Source of the DNA: Pseudomonadota bacterium
GTDB lineage: Bacteria; Pseudomonadota; Gammaproteobacteria; Burkholderiales; Rhodocyclaceae
Direction of reading: 5' to 3'
NCBI GenBank assembly: GCA_030917225.1
Contig: JAUPVD010000407.1
Span: 1 to 5,781, forward strand
Length of the DNA: 5,781 bases
This document shows positions 1 through 5,781 of this stretch, piece after piece (position 1 is the stretch's first letter; each line of letters begins with the position of its first letter). The translations under genes were made by a program, and so were the position numbers. A model generated the notes under the pieces. That model was not told the origin of the DNA and did no database searches. It was given only the letters and a program-made list of their open reading frames with translations.

Positions 1-23
1 ACGCGCTGGAAGTGGTTCGATAA

Positions 24-59
24 GTCCCGCCGTGCGGGGCTACTCACCACAAACGGTGA
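24..59. terminator. Two small hairpins downstream of hslU, possible weak terminator
   Basis: The 71 bases beyond the hslU stop contain two inverted repeats. One is gtcccgc-cgt-gcggggc at 24-40 (seven pairs including one G-T, three-base loop). The other is tcacc-acaaac-ggtga at 44-59 (five pairs). Neither is followed by a T-run on either strand, so this is not a classical intrinsic terminator. It could act as a 3' stabilising or Rho-assisted structure for hslU, or for a plus-strand gene ending in the window's first bases. This is inference from base pairing only. Confidence 0.25.
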
Positions 60-71
60 TTGGGTTTCTGA

Positions 72-1409
72 CTAGAGCACGTAGCGCGACAGATCTTCGT
101 TCTGCGCGAGCTCGCCGAGGCGGCCATTCACGTATTCGGCATTGACTTCCAGCGTCTCGGTACCAGGTTTGCCGGCGTCGAAGGATACGTCTTCGAGCAG
201 GCGCTCCATCACCGTATAAAGGCGGCGGGCGCCGATGTTCTCGGTACGCTCATTGACCGACCAGGCGATTTCGGCCAGGCGGCGGATACCATCTTCAGTG
301 AAACTGATATGCACACCTTCAGTCGCCATCAGCGCTTCGTACTGCTTGGTCAGGCAGGCATCGGTCTGCGTCAGGATGTGCTCGAAATCGGTCACCGACA
401 ACGACTCCAGCTCGACGCGAATCGGGAAACGCCCCTGCAGTTCCGGGATCAGGTCGGAAGGCTTGGCCAGGTGGAAGGCACCGCTGGCGATGAACAGGAT
501 GTGGTCGGTCTTGATCATGCCGTACTTGGTCGACACGGTCGTGCCTTCCACCAGCGGCAGCAGATCGCGCTGTACGCCCTGCCGGGAAACATCGGCGCCA
601 TGCGCATCCGAGCGACTGGCGATCTTGTCGATCTCGTCGAGAAAGACGATGCCGTTCTGTTCGACGTTCTGCACCGCATCGAGCTTCACTTCCTCGTCAT
701 TCACCAGCTTGGCGGCTTCTTCGTCGACCAGCAGCTTCATCGCCTCGCGAATTTTCAGCTTGCGCGGCTTCTTGCGGGCGCCGCCCATGTTCTGAAACAT
801 GCCCTGGATCTGATTGGTCAGTTCTTCCATACCCGGCGGCGCGAAGATCTCGGCGCTCATCCCCGGCGCAGCCAGCTCGATTTCGATCTCCTTGTCGTCG
901 AATTCGCCTTCGCGCAGCTTCTTGCGAAATTTCTGGCGGGTGGTGGAATCCTCGACCGGAACATTCTCGTTGCCAAAAAAATTGCTGCCGCGCGGCGGTG
1001 GCAGCAGGGCGTCAAGCACTCGATCCTCGGCGGCGTCTTCGGCCCGCGCACGCATGCGCTTCATGGCGCCTTCGCGGCCTCCCTTGACGGCAATCTCGAC
1101 CAGGTCACGAATGATGGTGTCGACATCGCGGCCGACATAGCCCACCTCGGTAAATTTGGTCGCCTCGATCTTGATGAACGGCGCATTGGCCAGCCGCGCC
1201 AGCCGGCGGGCAATTTCAGTCTTGCCGACACCGGTCGGGCCGATCATCAGAATGTTCTTCGGTGTGATCTCCTGGCGCAGGGGTTCGGCCACCTGTGAAC
1301 GCCGCCAGCGGTTGCGCAGGGCAATGGCCACCGACTTTTTTGCCTTGTTCTGACCAACGATGTTCTTGTCGAGTTCGTGGACGATTTCCTGGGGGGTCAT
1401 CTGGGTCAT
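72..1409 (-). CDS. hslU: HslU (ClpY), ATP-dependent unfoldase subunit of the HslVU protease
   Basis: This is the AAA+ ATPase that forms hexameric caps on the HslV peptidase, unfolds substrates and threads them into it in the cytoplasm. The 445-residue product is close to the 443 of E. coli HslU and matches it along its length. Visible motifs are the N-terminal [17 protein letters not shown] block, Walker A GPTGVGKT (57-64), the pore loop GYVG (90-93), a variable inserted I-domain (about 110-230), Walker B IVFLDEID (254-261), sensor-1 region IASGAFH (307-313), a candidate arginine finger in LQGRFP (R327), sensor-2 GARR (393-396) and the C-terminal tail LSRYVL that docks into HslV. The frame is open to an ATG at 1454, but I chose 1409: homology begins there, a GAGAG sits nine bases upstream, and the longer start would lie inside the predicted promoter. 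Unusually, hslV is not directly upstream; two opposite-strand genes intervene. Confidence 0.97.
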   Translation of the reverse strand: MTQMTPQEIVHELDKNIVGQNKAKKSVAIALRNRWRRSQVAEPLRQEITPKNILMIGPTGVGKTEIARRLARLANAPFIKIEATKFTEVGYVGRDVDTIIRDLVEIAVKGGREGAMKRMRARAEDAAEDRVLDALLPPPRGSNFFGNENVPVEDSTTRQKFRKKLREGEFDDKEIEIELAAPGMSAEIFAPPGMEELTNQIQGMFQNMGGARKKPRKLKIREAMKLLVDEEAAKLVNDEEVKLDAVQNVEQNGIVFLDEIDKIASRSDAHGADVSRQGVQRDLLPLVEGTTVSTKYGMIKTDHILFIASGAFHLAKPSDLIPELQGRFPIRVELESLSVTDFEHILTQTDACLTKQYEALMATEGVHISFTEDGIRRLAEIAWSVNERTENIGARRLYTVMERLLEDVSFDAGKPGTETLEVNAEYVNGRLGELAQNEDLSRYVL

Positions 1410-1434
1410 GCTGGGCTGCTCTCGAGTAATCCGG

Positions 1435-1460
1435 ATGGGGTTGAAATGTATCATTTCGCG
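1435..1460 (-). promoter_or_regulatory. Candidate sigma-32 (heat-shock) promoter of hslU
   Basis: Read on the minus strand, CGCGAAA (1454-1460) is followed after 13 bp by CCCCAT (1435-1440). The E. coli sigma-32 consensus is roughly CTTGAAA, 13-15 bp, CCCCATnT. The -10 core is exact and the -35 matches 5 of 7. Initiation would fall near 1428, giving a leader of about 19 bases before the hslU ATG at 1409. hslVU is a known heat-shock operon in E. coli, so such a promoter is expected, and hslU needs its own here because it is cut off from hslV. Confidence 0.55.
1449..1454 (+). promoter_or_regulatory. Possible -10 box for the plus-strand small protein/HDOD pair
   Basis: TATCAT matches the sigma-70 -10 consensus at 5 of 6 positions, with a TG directly in front of it. 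No good -35 lies 16-18 bp upstream. Initiation near 1461 would leave about 25 bases before the ATG at 1486. It falls within the spacer of the opposing hslU promoter candidate, so the two could not be occupied together. The support is weak and positional. Confidence 0.25.
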
Positions 1461-1485
1461 GCGGAGCTATGGCAGACTGTGCTCC

Positions 1486-1806
1486 ATGAAAACGCGCATC
1501 GTCTGCCTGCCGCCCGGTGAGTTGCTGCCGAGAATGATCGTCGCGACCCAGGTCAGCGGCGCGCAGGGCACGGCGCTGATCGCCGCCGGCACAACCCTCG
1601 ATGAGCCGATGCTGGAAAAGCTCAAGCGGCGCGGCATAGAAACCCTGTCCGTCGTTGTGCCCGATTCCCGCGATGAGGCCACGATTGCCCGCGAGATCGA
1701 GGAAGCCATTGCCCGCATCGAATTCATCTTTCGCGGCCAGAGCAGCCCGGCGCGTGACGCCTTGCGGGAAACCCTGATCAGCTACCGCAGGAAACAGGCC
1801 GAATGA
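1486..1806 (+). CDS. Small protein of unknown function, partner of the downstream HDOD protein
   Basis: This encodes 106 residues, with no signal peptide or membrane segment. Residues about 7-52 form a compact, probably beta-rich unit beginning LPPGELLPRMIVA, then a GTALIAAGTTLDEPMLEKLKRRGIETLSVVV stretch. That pattern (PG-M-V, then L-x-A/x-G-T-x-L, then L-x-x-R-G-I-x-x-V) resembles the small domains seen N-terminal to some HD-GYP and HDOD regulators; this is a resemblance by eye, not a family assignment. The C-terminal half (about 55-106) is charged and helical. Its TGA overlaps the next gene's start as ATGA, implying translational coupling. ATG 1486 is the only sensible start, because further upstream the frame runs through the hslU promoter. 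No good Shine-Dalgarno is present, as the nearest GGAG ends 19 bases before it. I infer a regulatory or adaptor role with the HDOD protein. Confidence 0.8.
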   Translation: MKTRIVCLPPGELLPRMIVATQVSGAQGTALIAAGTTLDEPMLEKLKRRGIETLSVVVPDSRDEATIAREIEEAIARIEFIFRGQSSPARDALRETLISYRRKQAE

Positions 1807-2654
1807 GCAATACGACCGAGGCCCCGACGATAGCTGCGTTGATGGCCGGAGCCTATGCACTGCCGACGCTGCCACAGGTAGTCACACACATTCTCGAAAC
1901 ACTGAACGACGACAATGCCGATGCGGATAGCCTGGTGCTTCGCCTCAACACCGACCCGGCCATCGTCGCCCGCTTGCTGGCCGCCGCCAATTCCAGTGCT
2001 TTCGGCCTTTCATCGCAGGTCGTCTCGACACGTCAGGCGATTCTCGTACTTGGCCTGGAAACCGTACGCACCATCACGCTGGCCACCGCGCTGATCGAAC
2101 ACTTCGGCCACTGCACCACCGGCTTCGACGGTCGTCAGCTCTGGCGCCACAGCCTGGGCGTGGCCACCTGCGCAAGGACGATTGCCGAGCGTGCCGACTA
2201 CAACCCGGAAGCCGCGTTTTCTGCCGGCTTGCTGCACGATATCGGCCAGTTGCTCCTGGTTGCCGTAGCGCCGGAATTCTGTGCCGAAGTGCGCATGCGC
2301 ATGCAACTCAACAGCGAGTCGATCATCACTGCCGAGCGCGCAGTTTTCGGTTACGACCACGCGATCGTCGGCGGCGAACTGGCCAGACTCTGGCACCTGC
2401 CTGCAGACATCATTGCCGGTATCCATGCCCACCACGATGCCGATTCCGGCAGCGACGGCGAAATCGGCGACATCGTGCATATTGCGGAAATTCTCAGCCA
2501 CGCGCTCGACCTCGGCAAGGCCGAACGGAATCATGTACCCGAGGTTTCCGAGCTGGCCCAACTCAGGCTGGGTATCGACTGGCTGTCACTGGCCGCCCGT
2601 TTTCCCGAAATCGAGGCACGCTACGAGGGCGTGCGTCACGCCCTTTCGCTCTAG
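1803..2654 (+). CDS. HDOD domain-containing protein (HD-related signalling output domain)
   Basis: This encodes 283 residues, essentially one HDOD domain (about 14-210) plus a helical C-terminal tail, with no membrane segment and no attached receiver, GGDEF or EAL domain. HDOD proteins are non-canonical HD-superfamily proteins tied to signalling, motility, surface growth and cyclic-di-GMP networks; their biochemical activity is usually unknown. Diagnostic stretches are LPTLPQVV (20-27), NSSAFGLSS (63-71), ILVLGLETVRTI (80-91), LWRHSLGVA (113-121) and LLHDIGQL (143-150). Several HD-type residues are present: H116, H145-D146, H186 and H210-H211. The position usually held by a late Asp seems to be Glu (E229). 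The start overlaps the preceding stop (ATGA), and AGGA at 1789-1792 is a good ribosome-binding site ten bases upstream. It ends seven bases from the converging hslV stop. The partner, target and catalytic status cannot be told from sequence. Confidence 0.93.
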   Translation: MSNTTEAPTIAALMAGAYALPTLPQVVTHILETLNDDNADADSLVLRLNTDPAIVARLLAAANSSAFGLSSQVVSTRQAILVLGLETVRTITLATALIEHFGHCTTGFDGRQLWRHSLGVATCARTIAERADYNPEAAFSAGLLHDIGQLLLVAVAPEFCAEVRMRMQLNSESIITAERAVFGYDHAIVGGELARLWHLPADIIAGIHAHHDADSGSDGEIGDIVHIAEILSHALDLGKAERNHVPEVSELAQLRLGIDWLSLAARFPEIEARYEGVRHALSL

Positions 2655-2661
2655 GACGGGT

Positions 2662-3198
2662 TTAGTCCAGTGTTTCGAGGGTGAAGTTGCGGTTGGTGTA
2701 GATGCAAAGATCGCTGGCAATTTCGAGCGACTTGCGCACCACCTCCGCCGGATCCAGTTCCGTATTTTCCAGCAATGCCCGCGCCGCGCTCTGGGCATAG
2801 GCACCGCCCGAACCGATGGCAACGATGCCCAGCTCCGGTTCCAGCACGTCACCGTTGCCGGTAATGATCAACGAGCTTTCACGATCGGCAACGGCCAGCA
2901 TGGCCTCCAGCCGGCGTAGCGCACGGTCGGTGCGCCAGTCCTTGGCCAGCTCGACAGCCGAGCGCAACAAATGCCCCTGATGCTTTTCCAGCTTGGACTC
3001 GAAGCGCTCGAAAAGCGTGAAGGCATCGGCGGTACCGCCAGCGAAACCGGCCAGGATGCGCTCCTTGTAGAGGCGGCGCACCTTGCGCGCCGTCGCCTTG
3101 ATGACGATGTTGCCGAGCGTGACCTGCCCGTCGCCGCCCATGGCGACGCGATTGCCGCGGCGCACCGAGAGGATGGTGGTGCCGTGATACTGTTCCAT
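2662..3198 (-). CDS. hslV: HslV (ClpQ), threonine peptidase subunit of the HslVU protease
   Basis: This is the proteasome-beta-like peptidase that forms the double-hexamer core degrading proteins fed in by HslU. It has 178 residues against 176 in E. coli and similarity runs throughout. The product starts [14 protein letters not shown], so the catalytic N-terminal Thr would be T7, exposed by removing a six-residue leader; E. coli HslV needs only Met removal. Counting from that Thr, Asp17 (in MGGDGQ) and Lys33 (in ARKV) are in place. Other conserved blocks are [52 protein letters not shown] and [15 protein letters not shown]. The ATG lies eight bases after the STAS gene's stop. The only Shine-Dalgarno-like bases are TGAG, overlapping that stop, which suggests coupled translation. 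I see no convincing promoter directly in front. hslU lies about 1.25 kb downstream beyond two opposite-strand genes. Confidence 0.97.
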   Translation of the reverse strand: MEQYHGTTILSVRRGNRVAMGGDGQVTLGNIVIKATARKVRRLYKERILAGFAGGTADAFTLFERFESKLEKHQGHLLRSAVELAKDWRTDRALRRLEAMLAVADRESSLIITGNGDVLEPELGIVAIGSGGAYAQSAARALLENTELDPAEVVRKSLEIASDLCIYTNRNFTLETLD

Positions 3199-3206
3199 GG
3201 AAGTGC

Positions 3207-4481
3207 TCAGTGTTTGGCCAGAACGATGTCGGCGACGGCCTTGAGGCCGACGACGCCAAGCAGCTCGGCGACCAGATGGTTGGGGTGGTGGATAATGACC
3301 CGCTTGCCGCTGCGCTTGGCCGGCGACAGCAAATTGACCAGAGTGCCGGCGCTGACGAAGTCGATGCGCGTCACCGCCGAGAAATCGAGCACCAGCGGAT
3401 CCTGTTTTTCGGCAAAGGCCTGCAGGCCGGGGAACCGTTCGGATTTCAGATCGCCCTTGAGGGCAAAGCTCTTCATTTCCTCTTCCGCATCGTCAACCAT
3501 GGCCAGCACCGGCTTCGGCTCTTTTGCGACGACACGCTTGGCTTCCCACGACGGCGGAGACATCTCGAAAGTCACCGCGTAGTTGATGGCCATGTCCTCA
3601 AAGGCGTCATGCTTGCCCATCAGCTGATAGAACTCCAGCAGCAGCAGCCAGCAGCCGGATTCGTCTCGGCGCCCGGTTTCGATACGTGCTTCCAGCAGCG
3701 CTGCCAATGCATCGCGCCCGACCAGTTCGACTTCGCCCTTTTTCTTGTGGATCCTGGCCAGCACCCCCAGCATCCGTTCGGCGCCGAGATCGTCAGCGGC
3801 CTTGACCTTGGTCAACTCGATTCGCAGCTTCGGATTCTTGTCGAGCGCCTGATCAAGCGCAGCGAAGGCTGCATCGTTGTCGCCGGTCAGATCGCCCTTG
3901 AACAGCACCGTTCCAGCAGGAACCGCCACCTTGGCAGCCGGCTTTGGCGCCTCCGCATTCCGCCATGTGGGCGGCGATTTTTCGAAGGACTTGGCGTACT
4001 CCAGGCTCAGCACGACAAAAGGCGCATGCTGGTTGGTCAGGCGATAGAAATCGAAAAGCATCAGCCACAAGCGCTCGCCCGGGCCGAAATGGTGAGCGTG
4101 GATGGCGTTTTCGAGCAGGGCACGCGTCGGCGCGTCCTGTCCATTGGCATAAAGGACTGCCGCTTGTTCGATGTCGGCCTCGATCGGATCCATGTCGCCT
4201 TCGACGTGAATCTCGCCGGGGCTTTCGCTCAGGTCACTGAAGTCGATCCCTCCGGCGGGCACGGACGCGCTGGTGAAATCCAGCGCTTCAAGTTCTCTTG
4301 GCGCTTCCGCCTTCTCCTCGACAAAAGAAGGTGCTGGCGCGGGCATCGCTCCAGCGGTCGCCGTCGACGACTGCGTTCCGGCATCGGGCGCTGCATCAGC
4401 CGACTTCGGACGCGGCGGTGCAGCTGCCGGTCTGGCCACCATTTTTTCGGGGGGCGGTTTCTTGAAGAAGGAGAAAACCAT
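3207..4481 (-). CDS. STAS-domain protein with duplicated helical-module/STAS architecture
   Basis: The product has 424 residues and is probably cytoplasmic; I do not recognise a named gene. In order: a short hydrophobic/basic start [11 protein letters not shown]; an Ala/Pro-rich linker (about 14-60); an acidic stretch (about 61-105); a TPR-like helical region (about 103-175) ending in FEKSPPTW; a degenerate STAS-like domain (about 193-265); a second helical region (about 257-314) ending in FEMSPPSW; and a clearer C-terminal STAS domain (about 340-424, with [23 protein letters not shown]). STAS domains occur in anti-anti-sigma factors and lipid-transport subunits such as MlaB. The usual D-S-S/T-G phosphorylation motif is replaced by D-F-V-S-A-G, so regulation by phosphorylation is doubtful. 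The frame stays open to a TTG at 4571. I prefer ATG 4481 because the upstream part crosses a promoter-like sequence and MVFSFFKK is a plausible start, but its ribosome site is weak. It probably shares a transcript with hslV. Confidence 0.85.
   Translation of the reverse strand: MVFSFFKKPPPEKMVARPAAAPPRPKSADAAPDAGTQSSTATAGAMPAPAPSFVEEKAEAPRELEALDFTSASVPAGGIDFSDLSESPGEIHVEGDMDPIEADIEQAAVLYANGQDAPTRALLENAIHAHHFGPGERLWLMLFDFYRLTNQHAPFVVLSLEYAKSFEKSPPTWRNAEAPKPAAKVAVPAGTVLFKGDLTGDNDAAFAALDQALDKNPKLRIELTKVKAADDLGAERMLGVLARIHKKKGEVELVGRDALAALLEARIETGRRDESGCWLLLLEFYQLMGKHDAFEDMAINYAVTFEMSPPSWEAKRVVAKEPKPVLAMVDDAEEEMKSFALKGDLKSERFPGLQAFAEKQDPLVLDFSAVTRIDFVSAGTLVNLLSPAKRSGKRVIIHHPNHLVAELLGVVGLKAVADIVLAKH
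3249..4076 (-). repeat. Protein-level tandem duplication inside the STAS gene
   Basis: Residues 136-175 and 275-314 of the STAS protein align without gaps at a constant offset of 139. They share W139/W278, FY 145-146/284-285, H152/H291, F155/F294, YA 162-163/301-302, FE 166-167/305-306 and S-PP-W 169-173/308-312. Each copy is followed by a STAS-like stretch that opens with KGDL (195-198 and 342-345). The DNA copies have diverged, so this is an old duplication rather than a recent repeat. Confidence 0.8.
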
Positions 4482-4525
4482 ACGCTCGGTCGGATACGGC
4501 TCGGTTAGGATTATGGCGAACGGGT

Positions 4526-4554
4526 GTTTTAACACATTGCCCCTCTTGCCGCAA
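4526..4554 (-). promoter_or_regulatory. Candidate sigma-70 promoter for the STAS gene-hslV unit
   Basis: On the minus strand TTGCGG (4549-4554) and TAAAAC (4526-4531) are separated by exactly 17 bp, matching the -35 at 3 of 6 and the -10 at 4 of 6. The -10 lies in the 12-bp near-palindrome gtgttttaacac (4524-4535), which could be an operator or chance. A second -10-like box, CATAAT (4510-4515), has no good -35. The 109-bp gap between the permease stop and the STAS start otherwise shows nothing I can name and no sigma-32-like CCCCAT. Confidence 0.3.
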
Positions 4555-4590
4555 TTTTCGAACCAGCCCAAACCCGCCCGGGGTCAGCCT

Positions 4591-5409
4591 TCAGCGCGCA
4601 AAATGCAGGCGCTGCGCGAGGCCCGAAGCGGCTCCGGCAAAGACCAGAATAATGGCCAGCACAGGACCAAAAGGCTGATCGAGCAGCAGCGCTCCCGCAA
4701 AAGCGACGAGATAGGCCGTGACTCCCACAACGACGGCCAGCAGCAGCGAACGTCGCCAACTGGCTGACCAACCCCAGGCGACCAGCGGCGGCACAAAGAC
4801 CATGGCAAACGCGGCCATGACGCCGACGCTCATCGTTGCCAGGGCCAGTGCGCCAGCCACCAGCAGGTCAAAGAAAAGATGGATCTGGCGGGCCGAACGC
4901 CCGCGCGCCCGGAAGAAATCGGGGAAGAAATGGGCCAGCAACAGCCCGCGGGACAGCCGCGACAAGCTGGCGCTGAACACCACGACACTGACCAGCGCCG
5001 CGACAAGATGGCCGGTGTCGGTGAAATAGAGCTGGCCGTCAAAGAGCGCATGGCCCAGACGCTCGGCCAGGGGAAGGTTGGCCACCAGCAGCACCGAAAT
5101 GCCCCAGCCGGCCACCAGCAGCATGGCGTAAGCAGCGCCCTGAACGCCACGTGCGGCGGTTTCGAAAAGACTCTTCAAGGCAGCGGCAGCCGCCGCAGCC
5201 AGCAAGCCGCCGAACATCAGCGGCCAGCCAGCGACCATGGCCAGCAATGAACCGGCCGCAGCCGTCTGGGCAAAGGCCAGTGCCGCCAGCCACTCGTCGC
5301 GAAGACGCAGGTAGGCCCCAAACAGCGGCAACAGGAAAGCAAAGGCCAGCCCGGTAAAGAAGGGCTGAATGAACAGGGGGTCGAACAGCATGGTCAGCGC
5401 ATCCATCAT
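4591..5409 (-). CDS. Metal-type ABC transporter permease (ZnuB/ABC-3 family)
   Basis: This is an inner-membrane channel subunit of 272 residues, the usual size for ABC-3 permeases that import zinc, manganese or related metals with a ZnuA-like binding protein. It is strongly hydrophobic, with about seven to nine likely membrane segments (for example 14-36, 44-60, 64-79, 93-112, 134-150, 179-205, 221-244, 248-264). Family-like features are an FDGQLYF..TGHLVAAL stretch (123-140) and the late VGVMAAFAMVFVPPLVA segment (195-211), which corresponds to the VGV...A...P..A segment of ZnuB. The LAHA motif of typical members appears to be LAFAQ here (44-48), so this may be a divergent branch. The substrate cannot be assigned. 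The first of two adjacent ATG codons overlaps the ATPase stop as ATGA, with GGAAGAG just upstream; the second ATG (5406) has better spacing and is equally possible. Confidence 0.88.
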   Translation of the reverse strand: MMDALTMLFDPLFIQPFFTGLAFAFLLPLFGAYLRLRDEWLAALAFAQTAAAGSLLAMVAGWPLMFGGLLAAAAAAALKSLFETAARGVQGAAYAMLLVAGWGISVLLVANLPLAERLGHALFDGQLYFTDTGHLVAALVSVVVFSASLSRLSRGLLLAHFFPDFFRARGRSARQIHLFFDLLVAGALALATMSVGVMAAFAMVFVPPLVAWGWSASWRRSLLLAVVVGVTAYLVAFAGALLLDQPFGPVLAIILVFAGAASGLAQRLHFAR

Positions 5410-5781
5410 TGCTCTTCCAATGGGATCAGGCGATCGCAGACGGAAGCCACGAAATCGGCGTCGTGACTGACGAGGATCAGCCCGGCACCAGCCGCTGCCC
5501 GCGCCCGCAGCGCACCGATCAGATACGAAACCCCGTCGGGATCAAGATTGTTGGTTGGCTCGTCGAGCAGCACGGCATCGCCCGGCGCCTGCAGACAGGC
5601 CCACAGATGCAGGAATTGGCGCTGGCCGCCGGACAGCCGGTCCAGACGATCGCCGAGACGGGGGGCGAGCCAGCCCGGAAGCCCTGCCGCGCTGGCGCCG
5701 GTGAGGGCGAGCAACTCATCGCCGGTCAGGGGTACGCCGCCGACCTCCGGTTGCGCCTGCGTCTGCAGCGTAACTGTCAGT
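5406..5781 (-). CDS. ABC transporter ATP-binding protein, partial (3' part)
   Basis: This is the C-terminal 124 residues of the ATPase that powers the adjacent permease. The frame is still open at the window edge, so the start, Walker A and Q-loop lie outside. Visible in the fragment are the signature LSGGQ (49-53), Walker B AVLLDE (69-74), the PTNNLD D-loop (75-80) and the switch His in SHD (H106). It stops soon after, at LIPLEEQ, so there is no long C-terminal regulatory extension; compact ATPases of this kind go with ZnuB-type permeases. The stop overlaps the permease start by ATGA, so the two are translated from one transcript. The metal, if any, is not evident. A binding-protein gene may lie further upstream, outside the window. 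Confidence 0.93.
   Translation of the reverse strand, partial: LTVTLQTQAQPEVGGVPLTGDELLALTGASAAGLPGWLAPRLGDRLDRLSGGQRQFLHLWACLQAPGDAVLLDEPTNNLDPDGVSYLIGALRARAAAGAGLILVSHDADFVASVCDRLIPLEEQ

Noticed and set aside
309..1298. Long plus-strand open frame (329 codons) opposite hslU
   Set aside because: It lies fully antisense to a near full-length, motif-complete hslU. Its translation is rich in His, Gln, Arg and Leu with no recognisable domain, as expected for a shadow frame in GC-rich DNA.
1410..1454. Fifteen-residue N-terminal extension of HslU to the ATG at 1454
   Set aside because: HslU homologues begin at MTxMTPxEIV, and the extension would place the start codon inside the sigma-32-like promoter.
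1216..1875. Minus-strand open frame of 219 codons spanning the hslU 5' end and the small protein gene
   Set aside because: It overlaps two better supported genes and its C-terminal part is an out-of-frame reading of the HslU N-terminus.
2281..2305. Local gcgcatgcgcatgc repeat in the HDOD gene
   Set aside because: It is explained by coding for an alternating R-M-R-M-Q stretch and has no counterpart elsewhere in the window.
3210..4508. Plus-strand open frame of 432 codons opposite the STAS gene
   Set aside because: It mirrors the STAS gene almost end to end. The STAS frame has a recognisable domain and an internal duplication, while the opposite frame is low in recognisable content.
4482..4571. 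N-terminal extension of the STAS protein to a TTG at 4571
   Set aside because: It uses a non-ATG start and crosses the promoter candidate. It remains possible if 4481 proves wrong.
4571..4590. Hairpin accc-cgggc-gggt after the permease stop as a terminator
   Set aside because: The stem is only four pairs and is followed by just a few T residues, too weak to call.

Overview
The window is GC-rich, densely packed bacterial DNA that looks like a conserved chromosomal region of a betaproteobacterium. I would guess something Rhodocyclales-like, from the HslV form starting MEQYHG-TT, the STAS/HDOD gene content and the codon use, but the sequence alone does not prove this. There is no tRNA, rRNA, CRISPR array, insertion sequence or phage gene. 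Five genes lie on the minus strand and two on the plus strand.

Layout from the right edge, in the direction of minus-strand transcription. The 3' part of a metal-type ABC transporter ATPase (5406-5781, cut by the window edge) overlaps by ATGA the gene for its ZnuB-type (ABC-3) permease (4591-5409). After a 109-bp gap with a possible promoter comes a 424-residue STAS-domain protein built from an internal tandem duplication (3207-4481). Eight bases later starts hslV (2662-3198), the peptidase of the HslVU (ClpQY) protease. hslU, the unfoldase partner, is also on the minus strand (72-1409), but it is separated from hslV by two plus-strand genes: a 106-residue small protein (1486-1806) and an HDOD signalling protein (1803-2654), joined by an ATGA overlap.

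The most notable point is this split of hslV and hslU, usually adjacent co-transcribed genes, by a two-gene HDOD cassette in the opposite orientation. hslU therefore needs its own promoter. The 76-bp divergent region in front of it holds a good match to a heat-shock sigma-32 promoter (CGCGAAA, 13 bp, CCCCAT), which also fixes the start codon at 1409. hslV appears to depend on transcription through the STAS gene. The second notable point is that this STAS protein consists of two copies of a helical module plus STAS-like domain, aligned without gaps over the helical part. I found no clear sign of a wholly new system. The rest reads as ordinary housekeeping, transport and signalling genes.
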